NCBI RefSeq assembly: GCF_007680605.1 | Contig: NZ_VEIO01000004.1 | Coordinates: forward strand, 208,094 to 272,093 | Source of the DNA: Paenibacillus xylanexedens | GTDB lineage: Bacteria > Bacillota > Bacilli > Paenibacillales > Paenibacillaceae | Length of the DNA stretch: 64,000 nt | Direction: 5' to 3' | In this document: positions 18,596 through 26,856 of the stretch, in pieces | Layout of the letters: each line of letters starts with the position of its first letter | How positions within the stretch are numbered: the stretch's first letter is position 1 | Notes under the pieces: generated by a model | What the model saw: only the letters and a program-made list of their open reading frames with translations | What the model was told of the DNA's origin: nothing | Database searches by the model: none | Position numbers and translations under genes: made by a program

Positions 18596-18632
18596 AAAAA
18601 GGCTTACTCTCATTACTTGAAAGTAAACCTCT
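18596..18632 (-). terminator. Terminator after receptor 4 and its peptide gene
   Basis: AGG-TTACTTTC pairs with GAGAGTAA-CCT, followed by TTTTT on the minus strand. It closes a transcript holding receptor copy 4 and the small peptide gene. Confidence 0.7.
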
Positions 18633-18660
18633 TTGAACATTTTAAAAATTTCTCTAGTAG

Positions 18661-18792
18661 TTATAAACTACCCCCACCATGAACAGAAAGCAATGAATAC
18701 AAGGTTGATTCACTATCAAAATAACCCAGACTAGTTATATTAATAAAAATGAAGCTAAGCAAGATTAAATACAGGATTCTCTTTTTTTTCAT
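18661..18792 (-). CDS. Putative AloP/Phr-like signalling peptide precursor
   Basis: 43 codons from ATG 18792 to TAA 18661, overlapping the 3' end of receptor copy 4 by 38 bp in the +1 frame. The product begins MKKKRILYLILLSF, continues hydrophobic (IFINITSLGYF), then has a short polar part and ends SLLSVHGGGSL. A basic start, hydrophobic core and short glycine-rich tail are what exported pro-peptides of RRNPP systems look like, and overlap with the receptor's 3' end is typical of Rap-Phr and AimR-like pairs. GGGAG lies about twelve bases upstream. A terminator follows. The mature peptide is likely within the last 6-10 residues (inference). Confidence 0.75.
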   Translation of the reverse strand: MKKKRILYLILLSFIFINITSLGYFDSESTLYSLLSVHGGGSL

Positions 18793-20140
18793 AAGATTTC
18801 TGAACTCCCATCATTATAAGTTTGTATTGATGTTCTATTTCATTGGTACTCATCGTTCTATACTTTTCATATAATGAAATGCAATGAATAATATCAGTTT
18901 GGTTCTTTAATTTAACTGACTCTTCTAGGCAATTCATAAGTTGCTTTAGTCCCTCAGGATATTCGCATCGATTCAAGTGATAAATTGAACGCTCTAACAA
19001 GAAAGTAGTATACATGTCGAGTTTAACCTGCTCAGTATATCCACTTAAATGCGTTATTTCTAAACTAATTCGATCGCTGAATTTACACAAAATCTCATCA
19101 ATATTCTTATCAAACTTGTTAGCTGTTTCTAAAATATTAATCATTGCAGGTAGAATTTCTTTTTCATTTCTCTCGATAAATTCCACGTAAGCAGGTAAAA
19201 TGCTGTGGTCACCCATCATCAATTTATATAAATAAGTATTAGCTTCCGTCCAGCCCGCAAATTTATCAATGTAAATCTGATCTTCATCATCTGGTTCCGA
19301 GATGTTAGCAAGCTTGGCATAGATCTCTGTATAGATTAATGCCTCCTCATAACGTCCCTGTCTCTCACATGCAGATGATTTAAGCAAATTGGAATAAGCT
19401 CTATATACGAACAAAGGATAGGCAGTGAGTCTATCACTTTTGTCTATTTTTTTCTTTGTATATGCTTGCAAGATTTTAGTTTTCTGATCTAATTCTTCAG
19501 ACAGATCAAATACCTTGTCCCAATACCTTAAAGCCAGATACGTATTTGCCAAATCCTTAATCGCATCCAGTTGCCTCTCTTCATCCAAACGATTAATATA
19601 TGGCTCGAAATGCACGGCGGCACGGAGATTATCATGCTGATTCTGGCCAAGAGAGAGGGTGAAGATGCGGTACTGGCAGAGGGCCAGGCGCTCGGAATGC
19701 TGGTATTTCTCGCATTCGGCTACGCACTCATATAACATGCGGGCAGCTTGCTGCTGACCGCGCTCCAGCATACCTTCGGCCATCTCGAATAGTTCAGAGA
19801 TATAGGAGCGATCGTCCGTTACCTGCTGAATGACCCGCTGGATGCAGTCCAGCTTGTCCAATTCTGCACAGCGTTGCAGGAAAGGCTCAAGCCTTCGCCA
19901 GTGTGGAGCCGACTCTACGAAGCACTCCGCACCGTACGTCTCGTAGAAGTAGCCTTCCTCCAGATTCATGCCCTGGGTAATCAGATCAAGCTGCGCCATG
20001 GCGATGGGGCGTGTTCCCTTAATAATGGCGCTAAGCGTTCCAGCGTTCACTCCCGATATATCTGCAAAATATTGAAGGGTATATCCCTGTTTCCTGATGT
20101 AATCTTCAATCGTTGAGCGTATCGTAGTTGCAGGTTCCAT
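18755..20140 (-). CDS. AimR/Alo-like HTH-TPR receptor with cognate peptide gene (copy 4)
   Basis: 461 residues; HTH around YFADISGVNAGTLSAIIKGT, ESAPHWRRLEPFLQRCAEL, KYQHSERLALCQYRIFTLSL, then a divergent C-terminal half. ATG 20140 follows GGAGGTG by six bases. It has its own promoter (20195-20223) and is followed, with overlap, by the peptide gene. Base composition changes inside the gene: sampled lines give about 55-58% GC from 19681 to 19800 but about 22-35% at 19081-19440, unlike any neighbour receptor. Regulation by the tail peptide is inferred. Confidence 0.82.
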   Translation of the reverse strand: MEPATTIRSTIEDYIRKQGYTLQYFADISGVNAGTLSAIIKGTRPIAMAQLDLITQGMNLEEGYFYETYGAECFVESAPHWRRLEPFLQRCAELDKLDCIQRVIQQVTDDRSYISELFEMAEGMLERGQQQAARMLYECVAECEKYQHSERLALCQYRIFTLSLGQNQHDNLRAAVHFEPYINRLDEERQLDAIKDLANTYLALRYWDKVFDLSEELDQKTKILQAYTKKKIDKSDRLTAYPLFVYRAYSNLLKSSACERQGRYEEALIYTEIYAKLANISEPDDEDQIYIDKFAGWTEANTYLYKLMMGDHSILPAYVEFIERNEKEILPAMINILETANKFDKNIDEILCKFSDRISLEITHLSGYTEQVKLDMYTTFLLERSIYHLNRCEYPEGLKQLMNCLEESVKLKNQTDIIHCISLYEKYRTMSTNEIEHQYKLIMMGVQKSYEKKENPVFNLA

Positions 20141-20194
20141 GTATCCCACCTCCACAATTAAAATCCAAAAATTTGAATTTATATGATTAGACCA

Positions 20195-20223
20195 ATTTTA
20201 ATCCTAAATTTTACAGTGGTCAA
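20195..20223 (-). promoter_or_regulatory. SigA-type promoter of receptor copy 4
   Basis: -35 TTGACC (20218-20223), 17-bp spacer, -10 TAAAAT (20195-20200). Spacer ACTGTAAAATTTAGGAT nearly repeats that of the promoter at 18554-18582. Confidence 0.75.
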
Positions 20224-20433
20224 TAACAATCGTGGCAATAAATTTACATTTTTATGCAAACTTCAAAACTTCTATATCTCCAGCTTGTCTTCGCCCCGAA
20301 TTGCTTATAGAAAAAATCCATTAGAAGAATGGACGGGAACGTGATACAGTTATTCCAACTTCAATATCCTACTATTTCCATAGGATTATACAACACGGAC
20401 AGACACTTTTATACAAGCAAGGGAGTACATCCA

Positions 20434-21558
20434 ATGAAATTTGCCTTGTTTAGCCTCATGATGAATCTACCTAATGCCGTCACAGGAGAAGTTTTGACGA
20501 CTCAGCAGAAATTCCATAACATCCTGCAGCAGGCTCAGCTCGCTGAGCGACTGGGGTTCGACGCCTATGGCATTGGTGAGCGACACGGTGCACCCTTTCT
20601 GTCATCATCGCCGCCGGTTGTGTTAACAGCGATTGCTGCGGCCACCTCACGGATTCGTCTGCTGACCACGGTTACGGTTCTCAGCATTCTTGATCCGGTT
20701 CGGGTTGCCGAGGATTACGCTACGCTGGATCAGTTGTCGGGTGGACGTCTGGAGCTGATTATCGGCAAAGGTAATGACCCGCGTCACTATCCGCTGTTTG
20801 GCATTCGTGAAGAGCAGCAGTGGGACTCTCTGGATGAACGCTACCATCTGCTAAAGCGGCTGTGGTCGGAAGAGAATGTCACCTGGGAAGGGACATACCG
20901 CCCTCCACTTGATGGAGTGACAACGTGGCCGAGACCCCTTCAAAAGTCCATTCCGATCTGGCATGGAAGTGCGTCAAGCACATTATCTACAGAACTGGCT
21001 GCCAAATACGGTGAGCCGCTGTTCACCTCGAATTCTTTTCACCCTCAGGCCAAATACAAAGCTTTGATCGACCATTACCGCGAGCGCCTCACTTATTATG
21101 GTCATGATGCACAACAAGCTGTAATTGGTTCTGGTGCTGGCAGCCTCTATCTTGCGAGCACGGGCGAAGAAGCCATTCGCCGTTACAAGCCATATTACGA
21201 AGCATTTCATGCTACCGCGGCGGCACAGCATAATCAGTCTCCTTTTACGGATCTGGAGGACAACATCGCCCGCGGCCCGGTTCTGATCGGCAGCCCGGAG
21301 CAGGTGATCGCCAAGATCCTGGACTATCATGCCGCTTACGGGCACCAGGTGCTCAGTATAAGCGTTGACGGACTCACGCATAGCGAGCAACTGGAGCAAG
21401 TGGAACGTTTTGCCACAGAAGTGGCCCCTGTATTACGACGCGAACTGCCAAGTTCGGTGTGGAATGATCCCCCCGTTTTAAACGAGTACGAAACTTCCTT
21501 CATCCCTCAAGAGACGGACACATGGCCCACTGCCATCTCCCCGATCTTCCAGGTATAG
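20434..21558 (+). CDS. Luciferase-like (LLM-class) flavin-dependent monooxygenase
   Basis: 374 residues with the bacterial luciferase TIM-barrel pattern: LAERLGFDAYGIGERHG, TAIAAATSRIRLLTTVTVL, RVAEDYATLDQLSGGRLELIIGKG, and IPIWHGSASSTLSTELAAKYG. ATG 20434 follows AAGGGAGT; the longer frame from 20329 runs through the intergenic region. It probably oxidises a small organic substrate with FMNH2 from a separate reductase. It is divergent from the receptor array and convergent with the TetR gene; there is no operon partner. Confidence 0.9.
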   Translation: MKFALFSLMMNLPNAVTGEVLTTQQKFHNILQQAQLAERLGFDAYGIGERHGAPFLSSSPPVVLTAIAAATSRIRLLTTVTVLSILDPVRVAEDYATLDQLSGGRLELIIGKGNDPRHYPLFGIREEQQWDSLDERYHLLKRLWSEENVTWEGTYRPPLDGVTTWPRPLQKSIPIWHGSASSTLSTELAAKYGEPLFTSNSFHPQAKYKALIDHYRERLTYYGHDAQQAVIGSGAGSLYLASTGEEAIRRYKPYYEAFHATAAAQHNQSPFTDLEDNIARGPVLIGSPEQVIAKILDYHAAYGHQVLSISVDGLTHSEQLEQVERFATEVAPVLRRELPSSVWNDPPVLNEYETSFIPQETDTWPTAISPIFQV

Positions 21559-21677
21559 ACTTCGTCTGGCCACGCAGTAACCGTATCTCCGGGTAATTCG
21601 GTCTTCTTCCGATTTGCCCTCTTCCTTTTCCTCTTCTTCTCTTCCTTCATTGATCCCATGTTGGCTATCACTTCTTG

Positions 21678-22259
21678 CTATGCCTCAGATCCGATGCCTT
21701 TAAATACGGTACTTAGCAACAGCTCCACAAACGTATCATCCATCGGCTCACCCGTGACCAGCATCCGGTAAAATACAGGCCCATAGATCATGTCGATATA
21801 CAGTCCAATATCCAGTCCTTGCTTCAACTCGCCACGTGCCACGCCTTTCTCCAGAATGCCCCATGCTTCACGGCGGCGCGGTTGAATATATCTGCTACGG
21901 TATTCTTCCGCTAGAACGGGATCAGACTGCCCTTCTCCGATGATCTGTGTAATGACTTTCCCTTCGGCACTTGTCAAAAATTGAACCAGGTTCCCTGCAT
22001 GAGCACGCACATCCTCATATACAGATCCCGTATCCGGCACAGGCAACCTGGCCGTTAACGCCGACATGTACCCGTCCAGCATAACAGCACCTTTACTTGG
22101 CCACCATTTGTAGATGGTGGCTTTGCTGACCTGTGCACGTTCGGCAATCTTTTCAATCGTCACCGCCGCGAACCCATCCTCAAGCAACAGTTCATATGCC
22201 GCCGCCAGAATGGCATTCTGGGTTTCCATGTTGCGGGGACGTCCTCTTTTTGCAGTCAT
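21678..22259 (-). CDS. TetR-family repressor, divergent from MFS gene
   Basis: 193 residues: N-terminal HTH (GFAAVTIEKIAERAQVSKATIYKWW) followed by a helical ligand domain. ATG 22259 follows GGAGGGG by six bases. It is divergent from the MFS gene at 22677, the usual layout for a repressor and the efflux pump it controls. Opposed sites ACGATACGTT (22434-22443) and AACGTATCGT (near 22557) in the gap are good operator candidates. Confidence 0.9.
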   Translation of the reverse strand: MTAKRGRPRNMETQNAILAAAYELLLEDGFAAVTIEKIAERAQVSKATIYKWWPSKGAVMLDGYMSALTARLPVPDTGSVYEDVRAHAGNLVQFLTSAEGKVITQIIGEGQSDPVLAEEYRSRYIQPRRREAWGILEKGVARGELKQGLDIGLYIDMIYGPVFYRMLVTGEPMDDTFVELLLSTVFKGIGSEA

Positions 22260-22433
22260 TGCTGACCCCTCCATTGTAATCATCTATATAGGCTGAACTA
22301 AAGTATTTACACAACCACTTCAATGACAGAATAACCTTTCAATCGCTGTTATTCCCAGATTTTTTCTGTCCTCTCCGTTATCTGTGTAAAAATAGTTCAG
22401 CTAAAATAGCTAAAAAAAATAAAATTAACAAAA

Positions 22434-22567
22434 CGATACGTTCATTATACTAAAATGCAGCGTCAATATACATTTTTAAGCTCACGCAATGTCATTATAT
22501 GTCCGTCATCTTTATGTAAAATCACTTGGTTCTGTAACTGCCTATTTACAATACTAAACGTATCGTA
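22434..22567. promoter_or_regulatory. Candidate TetR operators in divergent gap
   Basis: ACGATACGTT near the left and AACGTATCGTA near the right are inverted copies of one another. They lie in the 417-bp AT-rich gap between the TetR and MFS genes and could bind the repressor in both promoter regions. Nothing else was seen in the gap. Confidence 0.5.
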
Positions 22568-22676
22568 TATTATTTAGGTGTAATTAGTAAACGGAACGTG
22601 TATTAATTCAAACCACCCTTAATTCGCAGTACAAATGGTAGCTGAATTACGATAACTATTATTGGAGGTTGATCTT

Positions 22677-23897
22677 ATGGATACCACACAGAAACAAAGT
22701 ACTAACCAGACTCAGACGACCGTGCCTGCCTGGATTATTTTCCTGCTTGCTGCTTCCTGCGGTCTGATCGTAGCCAACCTGTATTATGCTCAGACCGTTC
22801 TTGGGCCGATCAGCAGCACTACAGGTCTCTCGTCTGCCGCAGCCGGATTAATCGTAACACTGACACAGATTGGATATGTCATTGGTCTGCTGTTCATCGT
22901 GCCGCTCAGCGACATTATTGAAAATCGCCGTTTAATGGTTCTGTTTCTCATTGTACTTGTGGTAGCGCTGATCACCGCCACCTTCTCCACCAGTGCTTTC
23001 CTCTTTCTGACGGCTTCACTGCTCATTGGTATCGGTTCTGTCGTTGCACAGATTTTGGTGCCATATGCGACCTACCTGACTTCCGAAGAGCAACGCGGAC
23101 AGGTGGTCGGCAATGTGATGAGCGGTCTGCTGCTTGGCATAATGCTCGCACGCCCTGTCGCCAGCTTTATTACCAGCGTGTTCGGCTGGCAAGCGGTCTT
23201 TGCATTCTCGGCCGTGGTGATCGCATTGCTCATGCTGCTACTGTCGCGGGCACTTCCAGCCCGTCAGCCTGATCCGAACCTGACTTATGGACAATTGATT
23301 ATCTCCCTCGGTACACTGCTTCGTACCCTGCCGATGTTACGGCGTCGCGCGTTCTATCAGGCCAGCTTGTTCGGTGCATTCAGCCTGTTCTGGACGACGG
23401 TGCCTCTTCGGCTCGCAAACGACTTTGGCCTGTCGCAGCAAGGGATCGCCTGGTTTGCTCTCGCTGGGGTAGGCGGCGCCATTGCCGCCCCGATTGCCGG
23501 AAGATGGGCAGACCGCGGTTATACCCGAGTGCTCACCGGAGCCGCTATGATCATTGCCGCAGCCTCCTTTGGTCTAGCGTATGTGTTCCAGAGCCATTCT
23601 ACACCAGCCCTGATCCTGTTGGTTGTGGTCGCCATTACGCTGGATATGGCTGTTTCCGGTAATCTGGTGCTGGGTCAACGCATCATCTACTCCCTCGGGA
23701 ACGAAGCAAGAGGACGTGTGAATGGCCTGTTTATGTCGATCTTTTTCATCGGTGGGGCCATCGGTTCTTCACTTGGTAGCTGGTCATATGCCCATGGGGG
23801 CTGGAGCCTCACGACACTGATCGGTCTAATCATGCCACTGCTCGCGCTGTTATACTACTTCACGGAGAAAAAGATCACGGCTGTAAGCGGCAAATAA
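22677..23897 (+). CDS. MFS transporter (drug or metabolite efflux)
   Basis: 406 residues, twelve predicted membrane segments. The first loop has LSDIIENRRLMVLF and the second half has GRWADRGYTRVLTG, both typical of DHA1-type exporters. GGAGG lies eight bases before ATG 22677; a TTG in front of it overlaps the ribosome site. It is likely repressed by the divergent TetR protein and induced by its substrate. Confidence 0.9.
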   Translation: MDTTQKQSTNQTQTTVPAWIIFLLAASCGLIVANLYYAQTVLGPISSTTGLSSAAAGLIVTLTQIGYVIGLLFIVPLSDIIENRRLMVLFLIVLVVALITATFSTSAFLFLTASLLIGIGSVVAQILVPYATYLTSEEQRGQVVGNVMSGLLLGIMLARPVASFITSVFGWQAVFAFSAVVIALLMLLLSRALPARQPDPNLTYGQLIISLGTLLRTLPMLRRRAFYQASLFGAFSLFWTTVPLRLANDFGLSQQGIAWFALAGVGGAIAAPIAGRWADRGYTRVLTGAAMIIAAASFGLAYVFQSHSTPALILLVVVAITLDMAVSGNLVLGQRIIYSLGNEARGRVNGLFMSIFFIGGAIGSSLGSWSYAHGGWSLTTLIGLIMPLLALLYYFTEKKITAVSGK

Positions 23898-23924
23898 CCT
23901 GTATCTGATCTGTACCTGTATCAG

Positions 23925-24060
23925 CACCTTTATCTTTATCTTTATCTTTATCTGTGCCTGGACCTGTACCTTTATCTTTTCTTTATCTTTGTCCTTTCCC
24001 TTGCCTTTGTCTTTGCCCGTACCAGTCTATACTTTACCTATACTTCTATCTTTACCTTTC
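23925..24060 (+). repeat. Degenerate CTTTATC/CTTTGTC low-complexity tract
   Basis: A pyrimidine-rich run built of CTTTATC, CTGTACC and CTTTGCC hexamer-like variants after the MFS gene. No ribosome site or coding signature supports a gene on either strand. Confidence 0.65.
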
Positions 24061-24144
24061 CATGCGGTCGCTGCTCCTGCATCCCATTTGCATCACCAGA
24101 TACAGAGCATTCATCTAAAAAATGCTCCCTATACAAAGCAAGGG

Positions 24145-24182
24145 CAGAGGCCATCCATAGGATCGCTTCTGCCCTTCTTGTT
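24145..24182 (+). terminator. Intrinsic terminator
   Basis: AAGGGCAGA pairs with TCTGCCCTT, followed by CTTGTT. It lies about 250 bp after the MFS stop and may end that transcript. Confidence 0.6.
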
Positions 24183-24357
24183 ATGTTCGTATCCCTTATG
24201 TTTCGTGCCCCGTGCGGACAAATCGTTCTGTCCTGCGCTAATCTCCACTCTGTTCTATTCCGTTCCAGCCAGGCGCGACAGCCTGAATGCTGTAGCTATA
24301 CCCAGCTCGCTGTACTCCTTTTAAAGCGTATCCCCAAACCTGCCTTATTTCATGGCA

Positions 24358-24768
24358 CTATTTCATCACACTGAACTTCTTGGTCGCCATCCGAACGGAC
24401 TCGTCTTCTCCCCATACAATGACACCTACGACTTTGGTCGCCTCCAATGTCATCGATGCAATTTCACTTGCATATTGTTCAAAAGCGTTATTCAGGGACT
24501 GCCCTGTCTGTGTAAAAACAAGATGTTTCAATCCGTCCTGATTCTCGGCACAGGTCTTGGCCAGATTGATCAGTTGATTCTCCCCCGCCTTCAGAATAAC
24601 GGTGCTATAGCGGATGCCAGCATGTTGAATGCCGCTCTGATCCCGTACAGGCTGATCGGCATATAACTCCGGTTCGTTCAGGGCAGCTTGTCCCATAAGC
24701 AGCGCGGCCACATTGGCCGCGGCTCCTTGCTCCAGATTTTTATCCAGTATAATTGCAATTCTCTTCAT
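24358..24768 (-). CDS. DUF2000 family protein
   Basis: 136 residues from ATG 24768, whose ATG overlaps the stop of the upstream gene (ATGA), so the two are translationally coupled. The start MKRIAIILDKNLEQGAAANV and VGVIVWGEDESVRMATKKF match the DUF2000 fold (small Rossmann-like proteins of unknown function). It is coupled to the BacA-like gene and divergent from the ATP-grasp ligase, so it probably belongs to the same small biosynthetic set. Confidence 0.78.
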   Translation of the reverse strand: MKRIAIILDKNLEQGAAANVAALLMGQAALNEPELYADQPVRDQSGIQHAGIRYSTVILKAGENQLINLAKTCAENQDGLKHLVFTQTGQSLNNAFEQYASEIASMTLEATKVVGVIVWGEDESVRMATKKFSVMK

Positions 24769-25328
24769 ACGAGTGCATTCACCCTCTGTGGTTTTTTCGT
24801 AAAACATACCCATGGCATTTGAATGCCTTCACGCAGTACTTTATACGTTACCAGTCCATAATGATCCGCACAGAGCTGGTTCGTGAGCGCAATGGAGGTC
24901 TCTGTATTCAGCATAACCTGCCTGCAGGCTTCCGGGTTGGATGATACTGTGCTGTTCTCTCTATAGGCAATATTCAGTTCAGATAACAAGTATGTAGTTG
25001 CCGGATGATGAAAAATCGTATCAATCTGCTCTGGACAAGCGGCGTGGAAGCCGGACAGCACCAGTGCAGGGATCTTCTCTACAAAACTTTCAGACACAAC
25101 CAGATCTGAATCCATAATGAAACTGTTCAGCTTCGGATACGCTCCAGGCACCAGCAGGCAGGAAATCGCACCGGATTTCAGGTCTTCTGCAGCCGCTTCG
25201 AATTCGGGGTATGGCTTAATCATATCAGAATTATCCATTTTTTTCGCAATATGCATGCTGCAAGTCAGGAATCCTTCATCGTCACCCAATGTGCCCAGTA
25301 TGGCATATTTCTCTTTATTTATATCCAT
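24765..25328 (-). CDS. BacA-like (prephenate decarboxylase-related) protein
   Basis: 187 residues. The C-terminal part (ENSTVSSNPEACRQV, SIALTNQLCADHYGL, IQMPWVCF) closely parallels what I recall of Bacillus subtilis BacA (NST..A..V, IALTNELARQKYGL, IPMSWSLF); the N-terminal AILGTLGDDEGF corresponds to its TLGPEGTSSEYAA. BacA is a non-aromatising prephenate decarboxylase of the bacilysin pathway. Several residues differ, including a change of GPEGT to GDDEG, so the substrate may be different or activity altered. Start ATG 25328 has GGGAGG upstream. Confidence 0.7.
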   Translation of the reverse strand: MDINKEKYAILGTLGDDEGFLTCSMHIAKKMDNSDMIKPYPEFEAAAEDLKSGAISCLLVPGAYPKLNSFIMDSDLVVSESFVEKIPALVLSGFHAACPEQIDTIFHHPATTYLLSELNIAYRENSTVSSNPEACRQVMLNTETSIALTNQLCADHYGLVTYKVLREGIQMPWVCFTKKPQRVNALV

Positions 25329-25457
25329 TTTTCTCCATTACCTCCCATTTATTTTCCAATTCGGTACGATACTATACCAAAAAATTCCTGCTGTCAATTA
25401 ACACTTCAACGCAACAAAAATATGTACAATCGTGCATAAAATTTTACAAATAATGTA

Positions 25458-25485
25458 TTGAAAATGGAAAATAATAAGCTATAAT
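25458..25485 (+). promoter_or_regulatory. Promoter of ATP-grasp/MFS genes
   Basis: TTGAAA (25458-25463), 16-bp spacer, TATAAT (25480-25485), about 45 bp before ATG 25531. Confidence 0.65.
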
Positions 25486-25530
25486 GTTGTGAAAACCATT
25501 CATTATTTCAAATTTTATCCAGGAGGACAT

Positions 25531-26772
25531 ATGAAAACGATCGTATACATATCTGATTTCAGGCTTCCCTTTGGTTTAAACTTCGTGAAACCCTTGACCA
25601 AATATACAGACTGCCGAAAGATTCTGATTATTGAACGCCATCAATTACATCACCCTGAACAGCTTGAAGCTTATTTTGATGAAATTAGATACGTTGATCA
25701 TCTCGAATCTGTGGACGCTATCCGGGCACATATGCAGCAAATCCTGCAATCTCACTCCATCGTTGCTCTGTTAACTCCGGGTGAGAATGCCATTGAGATC
25801 GGCGGACAACTCCGTTCCGAGTTCGGCATTCCGGGCATGCAACGCAATCAGGCCGAGGCGGTTCGGAACAAGTGGATTATGAAACAAATGTTACATCAGC
25901 GCGGAATCCGTACCTCCAGAACGGCCATCGCACTCCAGCAACAGGACTATCTTCGTTTCTCCGCTACGTATGGGTTCCCTATCATCGTGAAGCCGCTCAG
26001 CGGTTACGGCAGTATCAACACGTTCAAACTATCCAGCATGGAAGAACTATTACATTATCTTCAGCATACAAGACAAGAACAGCAACGAGATCTGCTTGAG
26101 GAGTTCATTTACGGGACAGAGTTCCACTGTGACTCTATTGTGTGCAAAGGAGAGGTGGTCTTTGCTTCCGTTTCCCAATATCTCTACAACTGTCTGGATA
26201 TCGCAACGCAGCAGAAACCTCCGGCTAGCATTACCTTCCCCAAAGGCACAGAAGCGGATTTTATCCAGCATATCCAGGACATCAACAGACAAGTTATTGC
26301 CGCGCTTGGCATCAATCAATCGGTGACCCATGCGGAGCTGTTTCTCACGCCGGAAGGCGAAGTAGTTTTCGGAGAGATTGGAGCCAGAATCGGGGGTTCA
26401 CACGTGATGCCGCCTTGCATCAAGAACACGCATGGTGTGGACTTTTTCGAAGCAGTGACGGATCTGGAACTCGGTACATATACCTTCATGCAGCAGGAAA
26501 CCAGCAACAAATTCACGGGTATGATCTGCTTCCCCTCCCGCGCAGGAGTGATCCAGCACATCTCGGGGAGAGACGATTATAAGGATGTTCCGGGCATCAT
26601 TGAATTTAACGTCTCCTATGAAGTGGGGCAGCACGCCGGGGCTGTAAACGACACGATGACCCGCTCAGGGTTCGCTATTGTGGAAGGTGATTCGTTTGAG
26701 GAATTACGTCAGACGTTACTGGAGATGTATGATCGATTCGTCATTGAGGTGGCGGTTCCCGAAAACGTATAA
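25531..26772 (+). CDS. ATP-grasp ligase (BacD-like amino-acid ligase candidate)
   Basis: 413 residues with an ATP-grasp core: ATP-binding FPIIVKPLSGYGSINTFKL, a central LLEEFIYGTEFHCDSIV, and the metal-binding HAELFLTPEGEVVFGEIGARIGG. AGGAGG four bases before ATG 25531 fixes the start. Such enzymes join amino acids or other carboxylates to amines through an acyl phosphate. The neighbours (BacA-like protein, DUF2000, MFS exporter) suggest a dipeptide-like product exported by the next gene. Product identity is inference. Confidence 0.85.
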   Translation: MKTIVYISDFRLPFGLNFVKPLTKYTDCRKILIIERHQLHHPEQLEAYFDEIRYVDHLESVDAIRAHMQQILQSHSIVALLTPGENAIEIGGQLRSEFGIPGMQRNQAEAVRNKWIMKQMLHQRGIRTSRTAIALQQQDYLRFSATYGFPIIVKPLSGYGSINTFKLSSMEELLHYLQHTRQEQQRDLLEEFIYGTEFHCDSIVCKGEVVFASVSQYLYNCLDIATQQKPPASITFPKGTEADFIQHIQDINRQVIAALGINQSVTHAELFLTPEGEVVFGEIGARIGGSHVMPPCIKNTHGVDFFEAVTDLELGTYTFMQQETSNKFTGMICFPSRAGVIQHISGRDDYKDVPGIIEFNVSYEVGQHAGAVNDTMTRSGFAIVEGDSFEELRQTLLEMYDRFVIEVAVPENV

Positions 26773-26856
26773 GATCATCAATACGCAATAGAGATCGAGC
26801 TTAACGTAGTGTTTTTTTTACTGGGATTGTGTTTTTCTTGGGGAGGTTTGAAACGA

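Noticed and set aside
22316..22676. Possible riboswitch before the MFS gene
   Set aside because: The gap is AT-rich with short inverted operator-like sites only; no conserved riboswitch core or terminator was found.
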